Assembly (NCBI GenBank): GCA_039798005.1
Contig: JBDKGV010000077.1
Location: 1-14,774 of the forward strand
DNA: 14,774 nt
Source of the DNA: JBDKGV01 sp039798005
GTDB lineage: Bacteria; Fibrobacterota; Fibrobacteria; UBA5070
Direction of reading: 5' to 3'
The notes below the pieces were generated by a model. The model saw only the letters and a list, made by a program, of their open reading frames with translations, made no database searches and was not told the DNA's origin. Made by a program: the position numbers and the translations under genes. Shown piece by piece: positions 6,831 to 12,942 of the stretch (within the stretch, counting starts at the first letter, position 1; every line of letters begins with the position of its first letter).

Positions 6831-8024
6831 ATGGAAACGACACCGATCGACGGCCACACGGATTGGATGGGCGGAGCATTGCGCCCCGACCTTGTCATGG
6901 CCAGCGGACAAGGCAGCTGGTTGACCGATACGCACGGGATGCGGTATCTGGACTTCGTGGGCGGCTGGGCCGTCACCGCACTGGGACACTGCCCGCCGGA
7001 GATCGTCCGCGCCATGACCGAACAGGCATCCACCCTGATCCACTGCTCTCCGGGGTATTGGAACCTCCCTGCGATGAAACTTGCGCTCAAGCTCAAGGAG
7101 CTCACCGGCATGGATCGGGTCTTCCTTGGCTCGACCGGCGCTGAGGCGAACGAATGCGCGATCAAGCTCGCCCGGTTGTACGGCGCGAAAAAACGGGGTG
7201 GCGCACACGTCATCCTGACCGCACAGGAGGGCTTCCACGGCCGGACGCTGGCGACCATGGCGGCAACCGGAAAAGTCGCTTGGCGCGGGCTCTTCGGACC
7301 TGATTTGACAGGATTTGTCCATCTCCCCTACGGGGACCTTGATGCCTTCGAGGCGGCGATCGGACCGGACACCTGCGCCATCATGCTGGAGCCGATCCAG
7401 GGCGAAGCCGGGATCAAGCCGGGGACTGCGCAATTTCTCACCGGGTTGCGCTTGTTGTGCGATCGGCACGGGATCCTTCTGATCTTGGACGAGGTGCAGA
7501 CCGGCATGGGGCGGACCGGCTCATGGACGCGCGCCCAAGGACTCGGGATCGAACCCGACATCCTGACCCTTGGCAAAGGCCTGGGAGCGGGGTACCCGAT
7601 CTCGGCATGCCTTTGTCGCGAGGCGTGGAACCTCTTCCAGCCAGGAGACCAAGGCGGCACCTTCACCTATCACCCGTTTGGGTCGGCCGTGGCCTTGGCG
7701 GTATTGGCGACCATGGAGGCGCAGAACCTGCTTGCCAAAGCAAAGCAAGGTGAGGCACGCCTTCGCGAAATCCTCAAGCCTCTTGAGGCTCGGTACGGCC
7801 TGCACAATGTGCGGGGTGCGGGAATGCTGCTGGCCTTCGACCTGCCAAGCCCGGAGGCCGGCAATCTGGTGCAAATCGCCCGGGGGCACGGCCTCCTTCT
7901 CAATGCACCACGCGCGGCGACCATCCGCCTCATGCCGGCGCTGAACCTGGATGCCGCCGACTTTTCCGAGTTTGCCAAACGGCTTGAATGCAGCGTGCAC
8001 GCATTGGCCAACTCCATGCACTGA
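6831..8024 (+). CDS. argD: Acetylornithine aminotransferase-like class III aminotransferase
   Basis: This PLP enzyme would convert N-acetylglutamate semialdehyde and glutamate to N-acetylornithine and 2-oxoglutarate in arginine synthesis. The length (397 residues) fits the family. Seen motifs: STGAEANECAIKLAR (101-115, phosphate-binding), FHGRT (135-139), LEPIQGEAGI (186-195), ILDEVQTGMGRTG (218-230), and TLGKGLGAGYP (246-256) with the Schiff-base lysine at 249. The segment normally reading GTFGGNP is GTFTYHPFGSA here (276-286), so a relative with another omega-amino substrate is possible. The ATG at 6831 is chosen because GGAGG stands 7 bases upstream; a longer frame back to 6495 runs through the pheS terminator and has no family similarity. 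No other arginine gene is adjacent. Confidence 0.8.
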   Translation: METTPIDGHTDWMGGALRPDLVMASGQGSWLTDTHGMRYLDFVGGWAVTALGHCPPEIVRAMTEQASTLIHCSPGYWNLPAMKLALKLKELTGMDRVFLGSTGAEANECAIKLARLYGAKKRGGAHVILTAQEGFHGRTLATMAATGKVAWRGLFGPDLTGFVHLPYGDLDAFEAAIGPDTCAIMLEPIQGEAGIKPGTAQFLTGLRLLCDRHGILLILDEVQTGMGRTGSWTRAQGLGIEPDILTLGKGLGAGYPISACLCREAWNLFQPGDQGGTFTYHPFGSAVALAVLATMEAQNLLAKAKQGEARLREILKPLEARYGLHNVRGAGMLLAFDLPSPEAGNLVQIARGHGLLLNAPRAATIRLMPALNLDAADFSEFAKRLECSVHALANSMH

Positions 8025-8054
8025 AGGAGCGGAAAAATCCATTTTGCCTGCGAA

Positions 8055-8083
8055 TTGCACATTCCAAGGCGATGTGGTAGAAT
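8055..8083 (+). promoter_or_regulatory. Candidate promoter giving a leaderless mRNA for the beta-helix gene
   Basis: TTGCAC (8055-8060) and TAGAAT (8078-8083) are spaced by 17 bases. The -10 matches consensus at five of six positions, the -35 at three. Transcription would start about 7 bases after the -10, that is at or next to the GTG start codon at 8090, which has no Shine-Dalgarno sequence. This suggests a leaderless transcript. The -35 is weak, so the match needs transcript-end data. Confidence 0.45.
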
Positions 8084-8089
8084 GGTTTT

Positions 8090-9610
8090 GTGTTCCTGTG
8101 TCTTGTCATAAGCTTGTTTGCCGTCGATGCGCCCGCAAGCGCACCGACAGCAACCCCCAAGTTCGACGCAAAGGCGATTCGAGCCAAGGCCTTGGCGCGC
8201 GCCACCGAAAGCGACGCAACCAAATCCAAGGAGGCCGAGTCCACGCAGACGGCTGGGCACGGCAAGACGGCACCATCCCATGCCGCCCCCGGCCCGACCA
8301 GCCACGGCCAACCCTCGCCATCGCATGCCAAGGCCGCGCCCCCCGCACACGCTCCGACTCCTGTAAAAGGGGCGACAAAGCCTGTGGCGCAGCACGCGGC
8401 GCCCGCCACAGACCACGGTGCACCCAAGGCATCCCACGATCCACATGGCGCCAAAGGCCACGCTCCCGCGGCCGCGGCCCACGCGCCAAAAGACGCCCCT
8501 GCGCACGGTGAAAAGGCCGCACCGGCCAATGTCCACAGCACTCCTGCACCAGCTCACGGAACCGGACATGAATCGGCCGCGACTCCCAAAAACCCACACG
8601 AAACCACTCATGCAGCCCCTGGTCACGGTCAACCAACGGCTGGACATGGATCCTCGTCGCATGAGAAGAACGCATCGCATGAAAGCGCACAGGAATCCCA
8701 CGGAAAGAAGGGGGCTCATGTGGAGCATGCGCCCCCGCCGCCCCCGGTTTGTGGCGAAATCCCGCGCAGCGCCACATGGAAAAAGCCACGCATCGTCCTG
8801 GAGCGCACCCTGAGGATTCCGGCCGGAAAAACCCTGTGGATCGCAGCGGGGACGGAGATCCTCGTCGGCAAGCGCGATCGCTGTCAGGAATCCCCGGCGC
8901 CCATCGAGATCATCGTGGAAGGTCGCTTGGTGATCGCCGGAAATGCATGGTACCCCGTGCGGATCGCCCCGGATGCCGAGACCAAGGAATGGGCGGGAAT
9001 CCGAATCACCGGTAGCGCCAAGATCACGCATCTGCGCCTGTCCAACGCCACGAAAGGAATCTGGTTTCACGGCAGTTCCGGGGAAGTCAACTCAAGCCTC
9101 GTCGAGAAATGCGTCACTGCGGTCCAGGTGTCCGGCGGCGCCACCCCGACACTGTCGCACCTGGTCATCACGAAATCCCAAGGAGCGGGATTGCTGGTGG
9201 ATCGCGCCAGTCCCCGGATCACCGGAAGCCTGTTTCTGGAAAACAAAGGCGTGGCCGCGTGGTTTGACGGCACAGGCCTGACTCGGTTCGAGAACAATGC
9301 GTTTTGGAAGAATTTGCAGGGCGACGTCGTAGGCACCAGCAAATGGGGGAAGTTCAGCGGCAAGGACCCTCGCATCAAATCCGACCCGAGCGGGAACCTG
9401 CTGGCCGAGCCGGTCCTGGTCGGATCGCTGCGGGACAACAGTTGGAAGGATTCCTTGGCTCGACTCGATCGACGCCCCAAGGATCCCCCCTTTGGAGATC
9501 CGCCATGGGCCCTTTCAGGGGCATCTCCCCTGCGCGGCAAGGGGCCCAGACATCCGTCGAAGCCATGGGTCAAGACGGACATCGGGCTCTATGGAATGGA
9601 CATCGAATAG
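8090..9610 (+). CDS. Secreted protein with His/Ala/Pro-rich linker and right-handed parallel beta-helix
   Basis: The protein has 506 residues in three parts. A short hydrophobic N-terminus (about 1-18, ending DAPASA) looks like a signal peptide, although it lacks the usual positive charges. Residues 55-215 form a low-complexity linker rich in Ala, Pro, Gly and His: I count 24 histidines between 57 and 213, mostly in HG, HA and HE pairs. Residues 230-415 show the repeating short strands of a right-handed parallel beta-helix (for example IEIIVEGRLVIAGNA, AGIRITGSAKITHLRLSNA, TPTLSHLVITKSQGAGLLV, PRITGSLFLENKGVAAWF). The end, SGASPLRGKG then DIGLYG, resembles the usual close of such domains. Cys221 and Cys265 could form a disulfide. 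The substrate or partner is unknown; polysaccharide binding or metal binding by the linker are only possibilities. The GTG start is forced by an in-frame TAG 12 bases upstream. Confidence 0.7.
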   Translation: MFLCLVISLFAVDAPASAPTATPKFDAKAIRAKALARATESDATKSKEAESTQTAGHGKTAPSHAAPGPTSHGQPSPSHAKAAPPAHAPTPVKGATKPVAQHAAPATDHGAPKASHDPHGAKGHAPAAAAHAPKDAPAHGEKAAPANVHSTPAPAHGTGHESAATPKNPHETTHAAPGHGQPTAGHGSSSHEKNASHESAQESHGKKGAHVEHAPPPPPVCGEIPRSATWKKPRIVLERTLRIPAGKTLWIAAGTEILVGKRDRCQESPAPIEIIVEGRLVIAGNAWYPVRIAPDAETKEWAGIRITGSAKITHLRLSNATKGIWFHGSSGEVNSSLVEKCVTAVQVSGGATPTLSHLVITKSQGAGLLVDRASPRITGSLFLENKGVAAWFDGTGLTRFENNAFWKNLQGDVVGTSKWGKFSGKDPRIKSDPSGNLLAEPVLVGSLRDNSWKDSLARLDRRPKDPPFGDPPWALSGASPLRGKGPRHPSKPWVKTDIGLYGMDIE

Positions 9611-9622
9611 AGCCCTGCAGAG

Positions 9623-9647
9623 CGGGCTTCGAGAAATCACAAGCCCG
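9623..9647 (+). terminator. Possible 3' hairpin of the beta-helix gene
   Basis: CGGGCTT (9623-9629) pairs with AAGCCCG (9641-9647) over 7 bp with an 11-base loop, 12 bases after the stop codon. There is no T-tract downstream, so if it acts at the 3' end it would do so with Rho or as an RNA-stability stem. Confidence 0.3.
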
Positions 9648-9764
9648 AAGGGATTGACTTCGGCCCCGTTGAATCACCTCACAGCAAGCTGCGAGGGTTC
9701 CTCTGGCCAGCAATTCCGGGGATGAGGCCACGAAGCGAGCTTCGGGGAATCAGACCCGGAGAGA

Positions 9765-9785
9765 TTGAGAGGACCGGCCTCTCAA
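9765..9785 (-). terminator. Possible 3' hairpin of the rhodanese gene
   Basis: TTGAGAGG (9765-9772) and CCTCTCAA (9778-9785) pair perfectly over 8 bp around a five-base loop, 13 bases beyond the rhodanese stop on the minus strand. The minus-strand continuation is ATCTCTCC, pyrimidine-rich but not a T-run, so it is a weak terminator candidate. Confidence 0.35.
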
Positions 9786-9798
9786 GAAGCGGGGTTCG

Positions 9799-10152
9799 TC
9801 AACGACCGAACAATCCGCCCAGCAGTCCACCTGACTTTCCACCGGTGACGGTGGGAAGTCCTTCCCGGACCGCCTGCCCCATGCCGCCGGCAAGATTGTA
9901 GACTTCACGAAATCCCAAGGCTTCCAGTTGCGAGGCGGCACGAGCCGACCGTCCACCAGCCGCGCAAATCATGACCACGGGCCGGTGCTTGTCGAGTTTT
10001 TTCGCCTCATCAGGAATGGTGGCAAGGGGAACGTTGCGCGCCTTCTCCCAACGCCCGGATTGGACCTCGGCAGGCTCACGGACATCGATGAAGTCGCAAT
10101 TTGCAGGCAATGCACCGGGAGTCAGCAGATCCTTGGTGGTGACATCTTTCAT
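9799..10152 (-). CDS. Single-domain rhodanese (sulfurtransferase)
   Basis: This is a 117-residue stand-alone rhodanese domain. Such proteins carry sulfur as a persulfide on the active cysteine and pass it to thiol acceptors. FIDVREPAEVQSGRWEKARN (21-40) is the first family signature. The catalytic loop is CAAGGRS (63-69), with Cys63 as the persulfide carrier and the Arg that closes the loop. GFREVYNLAGGMGQAV (80-95) is the conserved C-terminal strand and helix. A glycine-rich tail (GGKSGGLLGGLFGR) ends the protein; no signal peptide is present, so it is cytoplasmic. The ATG is supported by AAGGAG six bases upstream; a much longer open frame on this strand is only the antisense of the M32 gene. 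The true sulfur donor and acceptor cannot be told from the neighbours. Confidence 0.9.
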   Translation of the reverse strand: MKDVTTKDLLTPGALPANCDFIDVREPAEVQSGRWEKARNVPLATIPDEAKKLDKHRPVVMICAAGGRSARAASQLEALGFREVYNLAGGMGQAVREGLPTVTGGKSGGLLGGLFGR

Positions 10153-10275
10153 TCGGAACTCCTTGATTGGGTGGACATCGATCCTGACGCCCCGTCGGGG
10201 AGGAAGGTTACAGACAGTCTCGCAAAATGTTCGCAGGATGGCCACTGTCCTGGCAAAGCCGCGGCTTGCGATTCC

Positions 10276-10281
10276 TAGTTT
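10276..10281 (+). promoter_or_regulatory. Possible -10 element of a leaderless M32 peptidase mRNA
   Basis: TAGTTT is followed by GGTTCC and directly by the ATG at 10288. The arrangement (hexamer, six bases, start codon, no Shine-Dalgarno) is nearly the same as at the beta-helix gene. No good -35 is visible at 16-18 bases, so the call leans on the repeated pattern. Confidence 0.3.
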
Positions 10282-10287
10282 GGTTCC

Positions 10288-11763
10288 ATGGCTTCCATCG
10301 ACGACCTCCTTTCCTACCTGCGCGAAAGCGACTCCCTCCTTTCGGCCACCCGACTGCTCCAATGGGATCAGGAAACCATGATGCCCGAAGGAGGAGAAAG
10401 CGCACGCTCGGAATCGTTGGCGGCCCTTTCTCGCCTGCACCACGCGAGAGGGACCTCGGTCGATCTTGAGGAGCTTTCTGCGAAGGCCGCAAGCCAGGCG
10501 ACCCCGGGCAGTTGGGAAATGCGGATGACGGAACTTGTCGATCGGGAGCTTACCAGGTCGCGCAAGGTCCCGGCAAGCCTTGTCGAGGCGTTGACACGCA
10601 CGACCTCCCGGTCGCAGCAGGCATGGGCAAAGGCCAAGAAGAACCGCGATTTCAAGGCGTTCCAGCCGCATCTTCAGGAAGTGGTTCTCCTCAAGCGGGA
10701 AGAAGGCAAATGCCTTGCCCCGGAAGGCGGCATCCCCTACGACGGGCTGCTCAACGACTACGAATTTGGCATGACGTCCTCGCAATGGGACGCTCTCTTC
10801 GACGACCTTGAGCCTCAATTGAGGACGCTTCTGCCCAAGGTGCTGGAAAGACAGGAGCCTGCTCGCCAACGCGTGGCCTCCTGCACCGGACTCAAAGGCC
10901 CCTTCGCCACTTCCCGCCAGATGGAAGCCTGCCGCCTCCTTGCATCCTCCATAGGGTACGATTTCGCGCGCGGCCGCTTGGACATTTCCTCCCATCCGTT
11001 CAGCGAAAGCATCCATGCCGGTGACTCCCGCATCACCACCAGAATCGATGAAGGCGATCTCGGGAACGCATTCTTTTCCGTCCTTCACGAGACCGGTCAC
11101 GCACTTTACGAACAGGGACTTCCGGAACAATGGGCGGGTACGCCACTGGGTGGACCGGTCTCCATGGCGGTTCACGAAAGCCAATCGCGGCTCTGGGAAA
11201 ACATCGTCGGACGATCTCGCAAGTATTGGGAATCGATGGCAGCGCCCGTATCCCGTATTCTCCCCGAATTTTCCCGCTTCCCGTTGGACACGTTCCTCGA
11301 ATCGGTCAATCTGGTCCGGCCAAGCCTGGTGCGCACCGAATCCGATGAGGTGACCTACAATCTTCACATCATGATTCGCTACCGCCTTGAAAAAGCCTTG
11401 ATCTCAGGGGATCTGGACGTTGCCGATCTGCCCCGGGCATGGAACGAAGCCTATCAAGATTCACTGGGAATCAAGCCTGAGCATGACGGCGCAGGCGTGC
11501 TGCAAGATGTCCACTGGAGCGCAGGTTATTTCGGGTACTTCCCGACCTACACGCTGGGAAATCTTCTCTCGGCCCAATTGATGGCCACGGCGCGCACGCA
11601 AATCGATACCGACCACCTTCCAAGCCTTCTGGATTGGCTTCGCACCAAGGTCCACGCCAAAGGCCACCTGCAGGACACGACCGGTCTGATTCGCAGCGTA
11701 TGCGGATCGGAGCCTGGGGCGAGCGATTTCGTCAAGCACCTGAAGGCCAAGTACTTGGAATGA
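10288..11763 (+). CDS. M32 family metallocarboxypeptidase (carboxypeptidase Taq type)
   Basis: This is a zinc- or cobalt-dependent carboxypeptidase that removes C-terminal residues from peptides, a cytosolic enzyme probably used in peptide turnover. At 491 residues it matches the family. The first helix carries TRLLQWDQETMMPEGG (21-36). Core signatures are all intact: DSRITTRIDEGDL (246-258), the HETGH metal site (267-271) followed by ALYEQGLP, HESQSRLWENIVGRS (296-310) with the third metal ligand Glu297, DEVTYNLHIMIRYRLE (353-368), and LQDVHWSAGYFGYFPTYTLG (405-424). No signal peptide is present. The ATG at 10288 has no Shine-Dalgarno site. Its stop overlaps the start of a small membrane-protein gene, and it is divergent from the rhodanese gene 135 bases away. 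Confidence 0.95.
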   Translation: MASIDDLLSYLRESDSLLSATRLLQWDQETMMPEGGESARSESLAALSRLHHARGTSVDLEELSAKAASQATPGSWEMRMTELVDRELTRSRKVPASLVEALTRTTSRSQQAWAKAKKNRDFKAFQPHLQEVVLLKREEGKCLAPEGGIPYDGLLNDYEFGMTSSQWDALFDDLEPQLRTLLPKVLERQEPARQRVASCTGLKGPFATSRQMEACRLLASSIGYDFARGRLDISSHPFSESIHAGDSRITTRIDEGDLGNAFFSVLHETGHALYEQGLPEQWAGTPLGGPVSMAVHESQSRLWENIVGRSRKYWESMAAPVSRILPEFSRFPLDTFLESVNLVRPSLVRTESDEVTYNLHIMIRYRLEKALISGDLDVADLPRAWNEAYQDSLGIKPEHDGAGVLQDVHWSAGYFGYFPTYTLGNLLSAQLMATARTQIDTDHLPSLLDWLRTKVHAKGHLQDTTGLIRSVCGSEPGASDFVKHLKAKYLE

Positions 11764-12086
11764 CGTCCCCGCAGAAGGAAGCGCATTTCCAGCGCGATGT
11801 CACTCTCCATGTCTTCATGGTCTCGTCAGGGCTGGTCGGAGTATGCCTGACGGTATTGGGAATTTCGCGCGTCATCGTGCGACTGCGAGCCATCCGAAGC
11901 ATCAGCCAGGACCTGCTTGCAGTCGATGCATTGCTCTTCCTGCTTGCTTGTCTTGGCTCCTACCTTGCGTTGCGAACACGGGGCAGGATCCAGGCATGGC
12001 TTGCCAGGATCTCCGACTGGATCTTTCTCGGGGGTCTTTCCCTGATGGCGATCGTCTGCCTGATGATCGCCTACGCCACGGTCTGA
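11760..12086 (+). CDS. Small three-helix inner-membrane protein, function unknown
   Basis: This 108-residue protein begins at an ATG that overlaps the M32 stop codon (ATGA), a common sign of translational coupling. After a short polar N-terminus (MTSPQKEAHFQRDVT) it has three hydrophobic helices at about 17-39, 51-71 and 85-106, with Arg-rich loops (RLRAIR; RTRGRIQ) that by the positive-inside rule should face the cytoplasm for at least one loop. I recall uncharacterised bacterial membrane proteins of similar layout but cannot name a family. The open frame continues upstream into the M32 gene, but those residues are antisense-free out-of-frame sequence of that gene. The stop lies two bases from the stop of the convergent minus-strand gene. 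Confidence 0.7.
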   Translation: MTSPQKEAHFQRDVTLHVFMVSSGLVGVCLTVLGISRVIVRLRAIRSISQDLLAVDALLFLLACLGSYLALRTRGRIQAWLARISDWIFLGGLSLMAIVCLMIAYATV

Positions 12087-12088
12087 CG

Positions 12089-12496
12089 TCAATACATCGC
12101 AGGTCGCATCGGCATGCGATGGGTCAGATGAATCTTGGCTTGGATGCGGACTTCCAACAGAAGTGACAGCTTGGCAAGCATCCCGTCCTTCTCACCGCCC
12201 AGCTGATCAAGCAAGGCAAGCCACGTTCCCAGTTCCTCAAGGAACGTGACGATTTCCAGGTCGCTTGGATGCAGGATGCTGCCGGGCCACTCGAGGTCCC
12301 GTGGCCTCAGCACCTCACGCGCGTGCATCAGGGCCTCTTGGTGCAATGCCGCGATCTCCTTGGTCTTCTTGGCGGCAGGACGCACATTGCGCTTGAGACT
12401 GGGCAGGACCTTCTGTTCCTGCATCAACAGCATGCGCATCCAGTGGTCCCGGCGCCGCCGATGAAAATGCATCGGTGCCAATTCCTGTGAAATCAC
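12089..12496 (-). CDS. Hypothetical 135-residue helical protein, last gene of the rel operon
   Basis: I do not recognise this protein. Its GTG start overlaps the stop of the DUF4388 gene by 4 bases (GTGA) and has an excellent AGGGAGG ribosome site 5 bases upstream, so this start is preferred over an in-frame ATG 33 bases earlier. The protein is rich in Leu, Met, Arg and His, predicted mostly helical, with no signal peptide and no membrane segment. A basic patch HFHRRRRDHW (10-19) is followed by a helix-rich body; EIVTFLEELGTWLALLDQLGG (81-101) looks amphipathic and could mediate oligomerisation. Its place directly behind rel and the DUF4388 gene suggests co-expression, not a known function. 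Confidence 0.6.
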   Translation of the reverse strand: MISQELAPMHFHRRRRDHWMRMLLMQEQKVLPSLKRNVRPAAKKTKEIAALHQEALMHAREVLRPRDLEWPGSILHPSDLEIVTFLEELGTWLALLDQLGGEKDGMLAKLSLLLEVRIQAKIHLTHRMPMRPAMY

Positions 12497-12942
12497 GGAT
12501 TCCCTCCCTGGGGCTGTGTTTCCATCCAAACCATGATGACGTCCAGCACTTCCATTCCGCCGGTCAGCTGAGCGGGATGTCCGGTTTTTTCAAAGTGGAA
12601 ATCGCCATGTTCGAGGTCGAGCAAGGCGAGCAAGGCATCGATTTCCACGGATCGACGGAACTGCGCCTCGAGAATCCGGCCACGCGCGAATTGAACGACA
12701 CCCTTGCGACGCCCGGAGGTCACCACGAGGTTGCCACTGGCTCCGATGGTGGACAGGTACTGGAAGACCTCCGACAAGGCCATCTGGGCCAATCCACCGC
12801 GCAGACCTTCGCGCTTGATGGGGTGGAAATCCGTCGGCTCGATCGGCGCGACATGCCGCGGGCGGGAATGGTTCTGACGCCCCACGAACCAGACGAGGAA
12901 GCCACCGATCAAGGCAAGGAGTCCAACCCATGCCGGATTCAT
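12493..12942 (-). CDS. Membrane-anchored DUF4388 (PATAN-type) domain protein
   Basis: The 149-residue protein has one N-terminal membrane helix (about 4-21) followed by a basic linker and a cytoplasmic domain at about 48-120. That domain has the DUF4388 pattern: a helix ALSEVFQYLSTIGASGNL, strands LVVTSGRRKGVVQFARGRI, the LEAQF element, and a closing helix-strand LLALLDLEHGDFHFE. DUF4388 domains occur in response-regulator and gliding or two-component proteins and are thought to mediate protein-protein contacts. The ATG overlaps the rel stop (ATGA) and has GGAGG six bases upstream, so it is firmly in the rel operon. The partner is unknown. Confidence 0.75.
   Translation of the reverse strand: MNPAWVGLLALIGGFLVWFVGRQNHSRPRHVAPIEPTDFHPIKREGLRGGLAQMALSEVFQYLSTIGASGNLVVTSGRRKGVVQFARGRILEAQFRRSVEIDALLALLDLEHGDFHFEKTGHPAQLTGGMEVLDVIMVWMETQPQGGNP

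Larger units (their letters stand above)
9611..9798. other. Convergent intergenic region with several hairpins
   Basis: This gap lies between the ends of the beta-helix gene (plus) and the rhodanese gene (minus). No gene is supported here. It holds at least four short inverted repeats: 9623-9647, 9645-9663 (CCGAAG/CTTCGG, competing with the first), a CGAAGC/GCTTCG pair near 9731-9744, and 9765-9785. None is followed by a T-run. The likely job is 3'-end formation for both flanking genes. Confidence 0.5.

Noticed and set aside
8250..8740. The repetitive His/Ala/Pro region as a DNA repeat or CRISPR-like array
   Set aside because: No exact repeat unit or regular spacer is present; the repetition is at the level of protein composition in an open frame.
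7670..9070. A 466-residue minus-strand open frame rich in Arg, Gly, Cys and Trp
   Set aside because: It is the antisense of argD and of the His/Ala/Pro-rich linker; its odd composition is the mirror of GC-rich repeats in the real gene.
9799..11367. A 522-residue minus-strand open frame that contains the rhodanese at its end
   Set aside because: The part upstream of 10152 is antisense to the M32 peptidase, whose motifs are all intact. The rhodanese start at 10152 has its own ribosome site.
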